Source of the DNA: Phylloscopus collybita
Lineage: Eukaryota; Chordata; Aves; Passeriformes; Phylloscopidae
Length of the DNA: 64,000 nucleotides
Assembly (NCBI GenBank): GCA_027886175.1
Contig: JAJNNQ010000003.1
Coordinates: 2,874,001 to 2,938,000 of the forward strand
Reading direction: 5' to 3'
Below the pieces are notes generated by a model, which was not told where the DNA came from, did no database searches, and saw only the letters and a program-made list of their open reading frames with translations. Position 1 is the first letter of the stretch. Each line of letters starts with the position of its first letter. The translations under genes and the position numbers were made by a program. Positions 50,731 to 63,992 of the stretch are shown piece by piece.

Positions 50731-52263
50731 ATTCTTCAGCCAGAATTTCCTCTCATTCCATCCATCCCTCGCTCTAATGGTGTTACAGCAAAGTTAAATT
50801 TATCACCATCCCATCCTTTGAACTGCTGGATGTGCCAATAAAGTGCTAATCTTAATGTTAACACACAAAAAAAACCCATTTAGGATTGGGATAAAGGCTA
50901 TATAGCTGTTAATTAATAAGGGATGACAGGTTAGAACTAATTTTTCCATCCTCAACAGCTCGTGACTGCAGGTACCTGCAAGTTTCTGGGCTCAGTAGTG
51001 TGATAAATTTCACAGTTTTATCCTGTGGATTCTCATGGAGAGAGGTTCTTCACAAATGTCCAGAAAGGAAGAAGCAAATATTATCTATATTGAATATTCT
51101 TTAATCACACTCTCTCTATAGCAAAGCTTTGTTAGCCACAGCAGTATATTCATTCTCATATGTGTTTTTAAGCACTACAAAATCCTTTCTTTTATTTTTT
51201 TTTTTTTTAGTTCTTTCCAAAGTCAGCAGAGCTCTCTGGGAGATGAGTTATTCTAAAGGCTGTTATCTTTCCAATGACATGGAATGAAATGTTGGAAAGA
51301 AACCAGATGGTTTAGGTACAGAAACTTATTGCTCATAAGTGCAATGAGTAAAGCCTTTGTTGGGAGGTAGTATTGGTGAGATTACTTGTGATTAATTCAC
51401 ATTTCTTCATGTATCCAGCTCTGTGGAAATTTAATTTAATTCTGATGGTGAATTTTCTATTTAGTCAATTTTTTTCAAAATATTCTTACCACCCTGAGTA
51501 TTTATCTCTGTAGAAGCCAGATACTGGATGGAGGATCACAACATATAGAGTAATTTTTGTTGCTCATTGGTCAAGAGGTTGAACATTTCTCTGCCTCCAC
51601 ATAAAAAAAAAAAAAAATCCTTTCAGGGTAGTTTTAAAAAGTAATGTATTTAAATGGCCAGGCTTGATTCCTTCATAGATGATACACGATGCAGTAATAT
51701 CAAACAAAATAGAAAAATATGTATTAGGCACACTAAAATAGTAATGGAAGAGTAAATGGAGAGTTTGGCTGCCTGCAGCGTTCTACAATCAAGAGGAAAC
51801 AGGTTCATATAAATAGGAAGGGCTTTAGATGCATTAAAGGTTGTGTTGAGGAGGTAAAGTCTAACACAGATGCTTTTATAATTAACATATGATTGCTCTA
51901 AAAGCTACTTAAAAGTCACTTACTGTTTACTGTCCCTCCAGTGTGATTCTCTCAGCAGCAGCCAGCAAAAACCCCTCCTGGTTTCCAGCTGGGAAATGCT
52001 GAGTGCTCCCAGCTTGTCCTGGGCTGGGCAGGGGGCAGGGAATGGGGTGAAAATCCCTGCAGGAATTGTGTCTCAGCCCAGGTCTACCTGTCCAAGCTGG
52101 ACACAACACCACAGGTTCTGACCTGTGTCTTCATTGATGGATTTGTGAATTGAAACTCGAGGAGAGGACATTGAGAAACCTTCCAAAATCGTACAAATTA
52201 CTCCAGAGGTAGCAAGGCCATATTTTATATATGGCTCTTACTCTTCTGTTACTGTGAGGGTCT

Positions 52264-52307
52264 TATTCTTTCCTTATTATTTTCCTATTCTTTCCTTATT
52301 ATTTTCC
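52264..52307 (+). repeat. 22-bp tandem duplication
   Basis: tattctttccttattatttt then cc occurs twice head to tail. Confidence 0.9.
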
Positions 52308-54717
52308 TATCCCACAACCATAATAATTTTTTTTTAAAAAAAGATATCTGATATGATTGCTTGAGGAAAATGAGAATTATCTAACAGTAAAGATATATAT
52401 TTCTCATATATTTAACTGCCTCAGGGAACTGCCTGTGATGGGAGCAGGCTGGTTCAGATGCAGGACACATTTGGAACTGGCCTTTAAAGGCTTTAAAATC
52501 CCTCAGTGGGTGGCAAGGCTTGGGCTAGGAGTGGGTCAGGAATTAAGCAAGAGGTTACTGAGCACATCCATGGCAAATCCTGATCACTTGACGCTGAAAA
52601 ATCAGAATTGCTGCAAAACAAGTTGTTTTGATTATCCTCTTTGGGTTCTACCTGATAGAATTCTACTTTGCCTACCTGAACCCTACTTGAACTTTTAACA
52701 ATGAGAACATAAAAATTCCTTACTTGTTCCCTGTCATCTTATATCACCTCATGTTAAAGCAACCTTCTTTTCCTAAGAATATTTCAATGAGAGGAATAAA
52801 AGAAACAAGAGACCTTCAGAACAAGAGGAAATCTCTGCATTAATGGTGTGCACTGTCCTTTGGGCATAAAAGGAGAGAGAAAATGCAAAATAATACTTCA
52901 GTCAGGAGAATGATTGCAATATAAGCTCCTATATCACGTTTGTACACAGGATTTTAAAGGGTTTTCTGTCAGAATTGGATAATATTGTGCGGGGAACATA
53001 ATGGAAATAGTCTGTTTTTATTATTGCAATGTTTCAAGGACTGACAGATGATACAAGACAAGGCAGTGCCACTTGTTGACAACATTCTTGCCTCTGTTCT
53101 ATATTTGGATCCAGACACGACGATTCTTTCTCCTTTTGCTGAGAATACGCTCGTGAGTTCCTTTTAATTAAATTATGCAAATTTATGTTGCCAACCACCA
53201 AACGTGGCACAGTGATGCATTTCTGTCTGCTGGCAGATCCTGAGTGCTGCTACATCATCCCTCACCCCACAGGGCCAGGCAGAGCAGCTCTCCCCTCCTC
53301 CAGGATGTGTTGAGCTCCGGTGATCTCTGCTCCCTCCTGCTCCACACTCAGCTCAGCCCATTTGTAGGAACCACATTTTTTCCCCCCTTAGGGTTGTTTC
53401 CCAGCCAGGTTAAAGGAATATGTAAAAGAGCTCAGTTCTCCTGGCTCAGCACAAAGTTGTCAGAATCTCTGAAACCTCCCTGAAATCCACCCCTAATTGG
53501 GAACGCTGTGATTTTAAAATCACACACAGTGGGCTTCGTGAATTATTCATTTTACCTACTGATTTCGCGTCTCTTGATTTAATTGAAAAACATCTGTTGA
53601 ATTGAGAGGGGATAAAAAGTTGAGCCATAATACAGTCACAGACTCAAATGAGGAGGGAATAAATTATTGCAGAAGGAATCATCTGTGCACCGTGACAGTT
53701 TACATATTTTTAAGGCTCATGTGTTTTTTTTTAAGGCGAGCATTCAAACTGAGTCTTAGAGAAAGATTTTAAATTACTAATTAACATCTTAAAAGTGTAT
53801 CTCATTTTTGAAACGAGACTTTCCCCTCAGTCAAGCTGCAGAGTGTGATTCCAGAGCTGCAAAATCACTTTATAAAATCAATTCCTTTTGAAATCCAGAG
53901 CACAGAGGCTTCATCTGTTGCTGGGCTTTGCTAAAACAGTGCCATTGGTCTTCAAAAAATTTGGGTCTTCTGTGTTCAACTGACCATAAAGTTTCAAACA
54001 ATTATACTTTTCCTGGCAGAGAAATCCCATAAATCCATTGTATACAGGTCAGGCACTGTTTTCTACAGGCAAATCCTGCAGCCTCTGGGTTGTCAGCAGT
54101 GACACTCCAGAAATAAAACAGAAGGCTCTCACGTGAGCTGGAAACCAGAATCCCCTCTTGGCAGGGGCAGTGCACTTCCTGTCCTGGGGGGATCAGTTGC
54201 ACAAAATAGAATCCCATAAATAATAGATAATATAGGCCAAATATAACATCCTGTAAGGCCCCACAGTTTAGACAGAACATCTGAAGCCTCCAGAATTCCC
54301 AAACTCTCCTTTTGCACTGATTTTTCTGCTCTCTCTGGCACCCAGGAACCCTGATGGCACCAAGGCTCCTTCAGAGGGTACCAAAGAACAGAGGTTGCAG
54401 CACTCAGTGTCTCACATTGTGGCTGCACCTGAATTTTGGGACAGAAGGACTCCATATCACGAGGTGCTGGCCCTTGGTGTGTCCCCAGGTTTTGTCCTAG
54501 GGTGGTGACCCCAAAGCCAAAGGCACAGGGCAGGCTCTGGGGTCCACCCTCAACACAGCATGCACAGTTTTATCCAACACCAACCCAGTTTTACCCAGCT
54601 GAACCCCTCAGTTATCAACAGGAACATAAAGATCTGAACTCAGCTATCACATTAACATCCAGCAAATGATCCTGGCATATGAGTTTTCTATCAAAGAATC
54701 CAGAAAAGAGCTGTTAC

Positions 54718-54884
54718 CTGTCATTTCCAGGACTTTGGGGAAGAAGTGTTTCCAGAATCGGCACTGCTGGGCTCGGGGCTTTGTCAGCACCTCGGAAGTG
54801 TTGGTGCTCAGTGTCAAATAGTTTTGGTCAGTGCTGGTGAAGACTGGCCATCTTTTTCCATTGGTCAGGGTCCCATTTGGAGCT
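54718..54884 (-). CDS. BCHE: Butyrylcholinesterase, penultimate coding exon (end of catalytic domain)
   Basis: On the minus strand the exon lies between a ttttctcatttag acceptor and an ACAG|gtaaca donor. It is 167 bp long, which as I recall is the length of the equivalent human exon. The product is the end of the cholinesterase alpha/beta-hydrolase domain. Recognisable blocks are [22 protein letters not shown] and [18 protein letters not shown] and FFPKVLEMT fit BCHE and not AChE. The Cys of RAQQC aligns with human Cys519, whose disulfide partner (Cys400) lies in the upstream exon outside this window. The first base (A) completes GG|A for Gly and the last base (G) starts the next Gly codon. 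One N-glycosylation sequon (NGT, human Asn481) is kept, the human Asn486 sequon is lost, and a new NTS sequon appears at the position of human residue 506. The catalytic triad is not in this exon. Confidence 0.97.
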
Positions 54885-57261
54885 CTAAATGAGAAAAGGA
54901 ACACCTCGTTTAGAATGAGAAACCACCTCAGCCCACAATAAAGTTTATGGTTTGGGTTTATTTCATAGTTGTTCAGATCAAGTGTGTTAGTTTGGGATGA
55001 CTGATGTGTCCTTTTGGAAGTAACAGGGGAAAAAAGCCAGATAAAATTCATTTATTCTCATTTGAAGAAAAAAAACCTTCCCTTTTGAGGTGTTCTGGGT
55101 TCATCAAAGAGAAAAACTTAATAAATGATCATATTTCAAGCAACTTTTTGAATCTGGAGATTCTCAGAGAAGCTGTGAATTATTAAGGATGACTCTAGAA
55201 CTAACCAGCCTGCCAGTCTGAGAGGATGAGTGGTTTTTGTTTTAGTCTGAATGCCTTTGATCCCTTCAGATGGACAAAGAGATTAGAATAAGTGACTGGA
55301 TAGACAGGCAAGTAAATGTAGAAATAATGTCCAAACTGGGATAAGATCTGTAATGGGAGAGAGAGCAATTATTCCTCATTAAGAAGGAACAGTCATCCTG
55401 GAGGCGTGCTGAGTCCCATTGTTTGTGGAGGGCCAAGTGGGAACACACTGAAATCTTGTGGAAACTGGGAAGAGGTACAGAGGCCTTGACCCTTTATAAA
55501 ACCAGCCCTGCATGTGAAAGGAGCACAGCTGTTGGTATTAAAAGAGTTGTGATAAATATTTATAATACAACAGAATTCGTCAGGCTCTAAGGACAGGCAG
55601 CCAGAATTCACCTCCAGAAATCACAGTATCTGTATGAGGGGAAAAAGGTGGTTTAAATGTGTAGGAGAACAACAAAATGGGCAGCCTTGCATTAGGGAAC
55701 AAACAAAAGAGAACATGAATTTTAGGAAAATAAGTAGATTTGTATTTCAAACAGTCACAGATCACCATTAGCTCAGAAGAGGTCAAGAATGGAAATTAAA
55801 CATTCTATTTCAGTGCAAGCACAAGGAGCCATTTTCTTTCCTAGAGGCTGATAACAAGGAATCTGGGATTTAGGGCAGAGCAACAGTAACTGATGATTCT
55901 TGGTGGGATAAATTAACTCTGAGATGAGTTCATTTGGTTTTCCCAACTTTACTTTTCACCAGGACTCTTCCTGAAGGCAAAGAGGAGTCCAGGGAGCAGA
56001 GCCCAGTTGGGTTCTGCTTCCCAAGACAGGGAACAAGGCAGGAGGTGTGGGTGGGAGCACTCAAAGCACAAGATGCTGAAGCAATTTAATCTCTCAGTTA
56101 ATTCCGAATTAATCAGGTCTTCAGCCCATGTTTTTTTTGTGTTCTGGGGTCTTTGGCATTGGCTGCTTCAAGAAGCAGAGCTGGAATTAGAGCTTCAGGC
56201 TGTCATTTCCTGAACTGCTCCCTTCTTCACCAATTTCTCTTGACTAATTCAGCTCTGATTAACCCACGGCACCTTTTTTTCAAGTGCACATTTATTTGTG
56301 GCTCCTGAGAATGATGACTTAAGCAGAGCTGACTTGCACTTCAGTTCAAGATCAGGACACTAATGGTGCTGTCAGTATTCATTTAACAGCTTTTATGCTC
56401 TGAAATAAATCATGACATCCCACATTATAATTTACAGGTGTGTGGGGGGATTACACAATGCCTCGATGGCTACAGATGTATTTTACCGAGAAATGATTGA
56501 AAGAACTGTCAGGTGAACACAGCACTTTGAAGCCCATGAACCTGCTGATTATGACAATCCCTGCATTTCTAGGAAGTTTACTGTTCAAAGAAATGCCCAG
56601 TAATTTCCTTCTTAACTTTATTATTGAAAATTTCCCCAAGTTGAAAAGCAGCTCCCAGTCGGAGCAAAAGGGAGATCACAGGAGTATAATTTGGAACAAG
56701 TTATGATTATAACCTCGTTGTTCCCTCACAATTACTGTTCATTCCTTCTTACTAATAACTTCATGATGAGAATTTCAGTGCCCAGAATAAGCTGTAAAAC
56801 TCCCTGTTCTTTGCACCAAATTCAAAGTCTAATAATATTCATACAGAACAGTAGAAGTGTGGTGGGAATATCTTCAGTGAGCAGACAGGAATCCAATACC
56901 CTGCACAAACTTGTCGCTGCCCATTTAGGTTTGGATGGACAATCTCTGGTGGTCGATTACAGAAACTTGTTTGTGCTGAAAAAAGAAAGTTCCCTTTGCA
57001 TGGAAACCTCAATTCTATCATCTTTTATCAATTCCTTAAACCTCTGCTCTTTCATGGTACTGCTTAATCATCTCTGCTCCAGTAATTCCAGTTTTGCCAC
57101 TTCAATGCTGGCACTGGGGCCTGATGGTGTGTCCTGAAAAGGGTTTGGGCTGTTCATCTTCAGGACAGGCTCTTATTTTGTGATTTTATCTCATCAAATC
57201 ACCTTCCTTAGATAAGATTTATTCCGAGAAGGCCTGAGTTTTGTTTGGAGAAAATCATCAA

Positions 57262-57340
57262 ATAGTATGGCTTGGGAAGGACCTTGGAAGATCCAACCTC
57301 CTGAGATGAGCAGGGACATCTTCAGCTAGACCAGGAAGAT
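57262..57340 (-). mobile_element. CR1 LINE 3' tail, degraded
   Basis: tatggcttgggaaggacctt, ggaagatccaacctcc, gagcagggacatcttcag and ctagaccagg follow CR1 order in minus orientation with small deletions. Confidence 0.7.
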
Positions 57341-57475
57341 GAGCTTCACTGAAGATCTAAAGAAAGGAACCTTTTTCTTTTTCTTCCCTTTTTACCATTT
57401 GCAAGAGCAAATCTTAAGGCAATGAAGAAATAAAAAAAGGTCTTTGAATTGCTCCCAGAAAAGAAATGCAAGACA

Positions 57476-57525
57476 GAAAAAAACAAAACAAAGCAAAACA
57501 AAGCAAAACAAAACAAATCAAAATC
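57476..57525 (+). repeat. (CAAAA/CAAAG)n low-complexity repeat
   Basis: Alternating acaaaac and aaagc units over 50 bases. Confidence 0.9.
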
Positions 57526-58987
57526 ACAAACTCAAACCACCTGTGTTTATAATCTGGTGAAAACAGAATTTGTCTCATTCCTACAGCAATATTTTCTCTT
57601 TGCATATGCCCTGAAATTATGGGCTGGATTATCCCTACTCTGGTAGTGGCACAGCAACTCATTTATAGTCAATTGTTTTGTTAAGAAATGTCTTTAAGTG
57701 GAAGTTTCTTGGTTCTACTTGTTGTTACTTAGATCAGGTTCTTCCCCTTTGGGTTTTTCCATCCACAATTGCCAAGAACTTTTAGTTTTCAAGATTAATT
57801 TATAGCAAGTGTACCAAACTTGAGATAGGCGTGAAGTGGGTTTTGGAAGAGCTTATTAACCAATCATTTCTCTGTATTTAATATTCATCTTCAGCAACTT
57901 TCAAAAGAGAAAGTTAATTTCATTCAAATGGAAAATGCAACATGAACAGAGCTCTGTTAATCATAATAAACATACATACATTACCATTCTCATTAATATG
58001 ATCAATATAGCCTGAGAAACAATACCAGCTCACTGCATTTTTATTAATATTCACACAGCGTTACCTTTACAAATGGTTTATCATACAGATACACAAAAAA
58101 AAAAAAAAATGCAATTCATCATCCGACTGGTTTTGGTAAACATTCAGGATATAAAGTACCTGGAAAATATTCCCTTTACTTTTGTGAGCCAGTTCTGAAC
58201 AGCAGAGTGAAAACTCACAGAGTGAATTCCATCATTACCACAGGGGTTACTCTTTTGTAGTGTTAAGTTGTGTTTTGAAGAAGTCCAGAATGGAAAATAT
58301 TCTCTGCTAGACCTCCTGAAAACGTGTTTAGGGTGCTTTAGGATTTACCTGAGTAAAACAAGTGTCCTACAGTCCAGCTTAGGCTGTCCCAAGCTTTCAC
58401 CATGTTCCTGCTGAGCTGCTCTCTTTGTGACTTGTGTGTTTCTCCAGACAGAGCACAAGAAAAACAATCCCACATCTCAGTGCCAATAAAAGGGATGAAT
58501 GAAAGTTCATGGCAATTCTGCTGCACCCTCTGCTTCCCCTGTGCAGGAGGAATTGAAATCCAAGGGAGATCTCTCCCTCCCAGTGTGAATGGATGGACTT
58601 CACCCTGGATGGATCTCCTGATGCTCGTTTCCAATTTGTCCCCTTTTCTTTTAAAAGCTGGTTTCAAGGCAGGAGAGAGGGAGTGTGAATCCCTTTTACT
58701 GGCCTTTGTGATCTCTGGTGGCTGTTGGGCAGCACTGGCCATCAGCTGGTTTCCATGGGATGGCATTTTATGGAGTGTTACCGTGGGCACAAGAAAACAG
58801 GGAGGGGGAATGGCCTTGGGGGGAATGCAACAGCAAAAACAGCCCCAGCTCTTGCAGGTTTCCTGCAGCTGCAGTACAAAACCTCTGAGAATTATGGAAA
58901 CACTCAGCTCAGCATCAAACAAGAGGGACAAGCTAAAAGTTTCACCCCAAGGGTAGCTCTGGGAGTAAGGGGTGCCTCTGCACGTGT

Positions 58988-59030
58988 CTGATGGTTGGAT
59001 GATCTTAAAGGTCTAAACCAAACAGACAAA
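58988..59030 (+). mobile_element. Possible CR1 tail remnant
   Basis: ctgatggttggatgatctta then aaggtctaaacc resembles the last part of a CR1 tail, but the terminal repeat is lost. Weak. Confidence 0.4.
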
Positions 59031-61147
59031 CCTTTTCTTCTTTTTCTGCCCTCACATTCTGGAAGGAAAACGATTTGTTGTTTTTTCTCTTTCCCACTTG
59101 GAGAGGAGGATGCTCCAAATTAGCAGGAATGTTGATGAGGAGCTCCAGGCCCTCCTGTGCTGCCCAGCCCTGCTCCAGAGGGACAGGAAGTGTTTGTGGC
59201 ATTAGTCAGGGCAGCACAGCCAGATTCAGTCTCACATGATTCCTGAAGGCCAGGATGGGTGATATTTATACCTAAGCTTGTTTTCCCATTGCAGCACACT
59301 GGCTGCCAGGTCAATCTCAATTTGGGGTGCTGGTGTGGTCCCTGGGGGGATGATGGGGTAGCAACAGCAGAAGGTTTTGTAAGGCTTTGTTTGGATGGCT
59401 CCACGGATGTGAGAAAACAGTGATCAGTTTCTGAAAGTATAAGTAATTAGAAATTGCTCATATAATCATTTCAATTATCATATGATTGAAATAAAAAAAA
59501 AAAAAACAAAAAAACAACCCAACACCTCATATAATATTTTTCCTTAGTAAAGGTGCAAAAATCCTGATTTTTGTGGCATTTGAGCCTTACTGAGATTCCC
59601 ACAGCAAGGAAAGAAAGGGCTCCTCTGAGGAGCACTACGAGACTGAGGGATGTGCAGACTCAAATCCTTCCAACTCCCTTTTTAATCAGCTGGTTCTGGG
59701 AAGTTCATTATACCCTGCTGTGCTCAGTTCTCACTCCCAGATCACACACACGAGTCCATAATCCAGTGACTGCAAAGTGTCCCTGAGCCAGAGCGAAGGG
59801 AAACTGCTTTGCAAGTCCTAGCCTGGGTAAATATTATTCCTTCTGCTGATCCCTGAAGAAAGCAGCAGGATCCAGCTGGCAAAGTCCTTAACTCAGAGAA
59901 ACTGGAGAAGAACCTTTGCAGCAAGGTTTTCTTACACCTTCACAGGCTAAATAAAGCTCAGGATATTCCTTCCAGATTCCAGCCTGGACACAGCAGCTGC
60001 CTGTTTAAATGCCTTTAAACTATAAATTATCACGGGATGTGCCATTATGACCAATATCAGTTTCAGGAAATTAAGCAACAAGCCGTTATTCCTTTTTTTA
60101 TTTTGGTGTTATTTGTGCTATTTGTTATTATGATTTTTGTGTTCAGCTCCAGAGAGCCCCGTGGAACACCCGTAGAGTTGAAACAATTCTTGCTCGTGCA
60201 TGTCAGAAATTCCTGCTGAATACAAGGCAGGCCTCAAGGTATTGGTCATAAATAATGGAGCATTTGAGACATTTAGATGCAGGATGTTCTGCCTCAGCTC
60301 TTTGTGGACATTTAGGAGCTGGGTGCTTCCAACCCCTGGCTCCTGGACAGGAGAAATAACGAGTTTGAGCCAGAGCTAACGAGCCCTTCATCCCCTGCCT
60401 GCATTTCTGACCCTCTGGGCCGTGCTGCACGTGGGTCTCCTGCACTCTGAAATGTTCCAGCCAAGTTTTGGGGCTGCTTCAGGAACCCCAAACTCCACAC
60501 AGAGAGCGGATGAGATGGGGTTTTATCACACGGGGTCTGGAACTGTCCCCACTGTTCTGTGTCAGGGTCATCAGGATGTGATGATTCCACACCTCCTCAA
60601 AATATATTCCCATTTTGAATTGACATTGCTTTTGGATAGAGATGAGAGAGGCAACACTGCAGCTTGGTCCTTCTTTATGCTGAAGGAACAATTTTACCTT
60701 TTTCCGTTCCGGTGTTCCTGTAAAGTGTTTTGTAAGAACCTTCTGCCCTTTTGTGTGGCATCAATTTCAGCTTTCAAGGGCCACTTTTCAAAGCTGTTAT
60801 TTCTTAACAGTCTTGGCTGCAGGAAGAACTCAAATGGAACTATAACTTTTAGTCTTAACTTGCAGAGGTTGGAGAGGGGTATTTGGAAATGGAAGGAGTT
60901 CCTGAACCCCGCTGAGACCTTGAAGGAGGAAGTACCTTCCATAACAGGTAAGTAAAAGAATAAGTAGGCAGGAAGGCACATGGCACTTGCCCTTTTAGTC
61001 ATCCTCTGAGCCTGTTTCATCTCCTCTGCAACCCCTCTTCCTCCTCATGACCTGGAAAAACACAAACTTACACAATATCTTAAACTAGGATTACTCCCTG
61101 GAACAAACCAGGGCTTCATCAAAAACAACAACAACAACAAAAACACC

Positions 61148-61171
61148 AAAAAAAAAAAAAAAAAAAAAAAA
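61148..61171 (+). repeat. A24 homopolymer after (CAA)n
   Basis: A short (CAA)n run from about 61122 leads into 24 A. Confidence 0.9.
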
Positions 61172-61827
61172 GGGGCATGAAGAAAGAGAAAAATGTTTTT
61201 TTTAGCCATAAAACTATTAATACAGTGCTTTTGAATTCCCAGTGTCTTTGGTAAAATTTGTCAGCCCAGCTGGTTCTGAGGAAGAGTAAACACTGTGCTC
61301 GTGGATATTATTGCTGGTTGCATTCCTCCCTTTCCCTGCCATTAATAAAGTTCATCCCAGGCACTCAGAAATTGCTGGATAAATGTGTTCAATGCTTTTC
61401 TTATCTCCAGAGACTAAATTTGCAATTGAGACTGCGTAGTTGATACCACGCCAGGATATGATATCTGAGATTTGTTTTCAATGGAAATTGCCCTAATCAT
61501 GATTTATTTTCAGGATGGATGCTCCACGGAGCCCTGCACCAACCAAAATCCTCTGGATCCGTCGTGTCCTGATGGATGTCATCACAGTGGCATTTTTCTT
61601 TATATTTTCTACTACTGTTTTATTTCTGTGAGTGGGAGGAAGTGCATGAGTCACAAACTTTCACGACCATGTAATCTAGGCCAAATTGAGCGCTCCTAAA
61701 AATGAAACTATTGGGTAGCTTTCAGGAGGGGGAATTTGTGTTACTGCTTCATCAGAAACAGAACCACTGCAGCTTCATGCTGGGGAATGTAAACAAGAAG
61801 ATAGAGTGTTCTCAACCCCCTCCCCAA

Positions 61828-61829
<2 letters not shown>

Positions 61830-61866
<37 letters not shown>

Positions 61867-61870
61867 TGAT
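61830..61870 (+). repeat. (TAA)n microsatellite ending in TGA units
   Basis: About eleven TAA units, then two TGA-type units. Confidence 0.95.
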
Positions 61871-63540
61871 GTTTTCTTATGGTATAAATTCATTGTAGGT
61901 TTGACATTTACAAGTGGAAGTTGCATATGACTTCCTTTGATAAAGAAATTTGAATTATGTCCCGTTCTTTTAACTTCTTCTGAGTCTCTCTTTTGAACTG
62001 CAGCAAGAGGGAGATCTCCAAATACCAGCAGGTGGACTGAGAGCCATGGAAAGATTTCTCTCAAGGAGAAACAATATGAAAAGAGAGGAGAAACCTGTTT
62101 AAAGTTCTTCTCTTTCAAAATGGAGAGGGTTTTGTGGAAATTACTGTATGCAGTCAACTTTATCACTAGGAAAAAAACCAATGGTTCAACATCTGGGCAT
62201 TTCCAGTTGTACAGAAAATTCATTTGGAGGTTGCACCATGAATAAGATCCATGAGAGGCAGATATTTAAAAGTTCATTAAAATGAAAAGCTTCATTAGAA
62301 TTTTAAGAAAAAAAATCACAGTGTTTAAACAGCTGTTTCTGTGGGAGAAGGATCTCTCAGGTGTAAATTCGAGGTAATGCTCTTTAGGGTTTGTATTTTA
62401 TGAAATTAGGAAGTTCTCTGATGTTCCTGCAAGGAAAGGTCGAGGACACAGATGGTGGCCACAGGTGTCTGGGAAAGCAGAGAATGGCAGCTTCCAGTTC
62501 TGTATTCTTTCAGAATTGTGTAACATCACCAACTGCAAGCACAAAATGCCCAATTTCTACCAACACAGCTTCATGTTCTTGGGGACAGGATCTCCCAAAT
62601 CCCAACACTGAATTTCTGACTACATTTCCCCACCACTGCCTTCCCCTGAGGCTGATTGAAAACAGAATTAAACACCACACTGAGCTCCCTTCCAAAATGT
62701 GGTGTGAGGTAACCTCTGCTGCTCCTCATTTCCTCTCCTCTCGCCTTTGCCACTTCCCTGGAACAGCCAATCTCTGGCCTTGGGCAGTAAATTAAAATGT
62801 GCACTGAAAGCTTTCCATTCCTCCCACGGAACTTCTCAGCATCACTTCAGATCAGTGTTCCAGAACCACCTGGAAATATGGGGTTTGCAGACCTTTCCAG
62901 CCTCCATTTCTGCCTTCTGATGATGAAACAAGGACTAAGCTGAGGAAAAGCAGCATGGAAGAAGAGAGGTCCTTGAAAAGGGGATTAGCTGTGGGTGAAC
63001 ATTAATTAGAACCTTTTGGAACCATGTGTTTCCAGGCCTGTAAAATACATTCTCTCTGAGGTGCCTGGCTTTACATGTGAACCTGCCTCAGACATAACCC
63101 ACAAGAAGTCCATGTGTGCCCTTCCTTCATTTCTCTGTTCACAGATTTGTTCTTCCCCTGCAAGTCTTACAGAATTTTTCTTCTGTCGTATTTCAATCTC
63201 TCTTTTTGTTCTTTCTTCTTTGTGCATTCCTTGGTCACCTGATATCTTGCAGCAGTTTCATTTCCCTCTCTTGCTTTTCCATTTTCCTTACTTCCCACCA
63301 AACATTAAATTATTTCCATCCAGGCTTCTTACACCCACTCCCAAATTTGAGATGGCAATCACGCCATGGTTTTATTCCACTCTTGAAATGTCTGTTTCTC
63401 TTCATGCCTCTCCTCTCCCCAGAATGTGTCCATGTACCCTCTGCCAGGCTCTTGGGACAGCAGGGAACTCTGTCCAGTACAGGCTCTTCAGCCTCTCTCA
63501 GTTTTTCAGGAAAGGTAGAGCCACATCCAAAATTGGATCC

Positions 63541-63992
63541 ATAGAGTCACTGAATTAGGTTGGAAAAGACCTCCAGGATCTTCAGGTCCAACTGCTGACC
63601 CAGCACTGCCAAGGCCACCACTGTCCCATGTCCCCAAGTGCCACATCCCCTTGGATTTTAAATCCCTCAGGGGGAGGGGACTGCTCCACAATCCTGGGCA
63701 GATTTTACCAGGGCAGGACATGCTTCTCCATGAGAAATTTTTCCTAATATCCAACCTAAAGCCTGGCTGTCCTCTCCTGTCAGGGAGTTGTGCAGAGCCA
63801 GAACTTCCCCCTGAGCCTCCTTTTCTCCAGGCTGAGCCCCTTCCCCAGCTCCCTCAGCCCCTCCTGGTGCTCCATCCCCTTCCCCAGCTCCATTTCTTTC
63901 TCCAGACACTCTCCAGCCCCTCAGACCTCCTTCTCTTCCAGGGCTCAGGAGCTCACCCTGCTCAGCCCCAGGCCAGTGAATCACCACTGATG
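63541..63992 (-). mobile_element. CR1 LINE 3' end with 39-bp repeat
   Basis: The 3' terminus is at the left (tagagtcactgaattaggtt, ggaaaagacctccaggatc). It continues through tgtccccaagtgccacatcc, atgagaaatttttcctaatatcc, gggagttgtgcagagcc, ctccttttctccaggctgag and two copies of the ccttccccagctcc repeat unit. On the minus strand the frame reads EKEAQGEVLALHNS, as in CR1. It is close in kind to the copy at 29.7 kb. Confidence 0.95.

Noticed and set aside
50574..50841. Plus-strand frames of 67-81 codons that look like membrane segments
   Set aside because: They arise from the G/T-only tract, and three overlapping frames are open for the same reason.
54647..55051. 134-codon minus-strand frame read as one protein
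   Set aside because: Only 54718-54884 is coding. The flanks of the frame are intron, as shown by the splice acceptor and donor at the edges of the BCHE-like part.
63016..63558. 180-codon plus-strand frame
   Set aside because: Pyrimidine-rich sequence running into the 3' end of a CR1. No splice context or protein resemblance, and an overlapping second frame of 142 codons is equally open.
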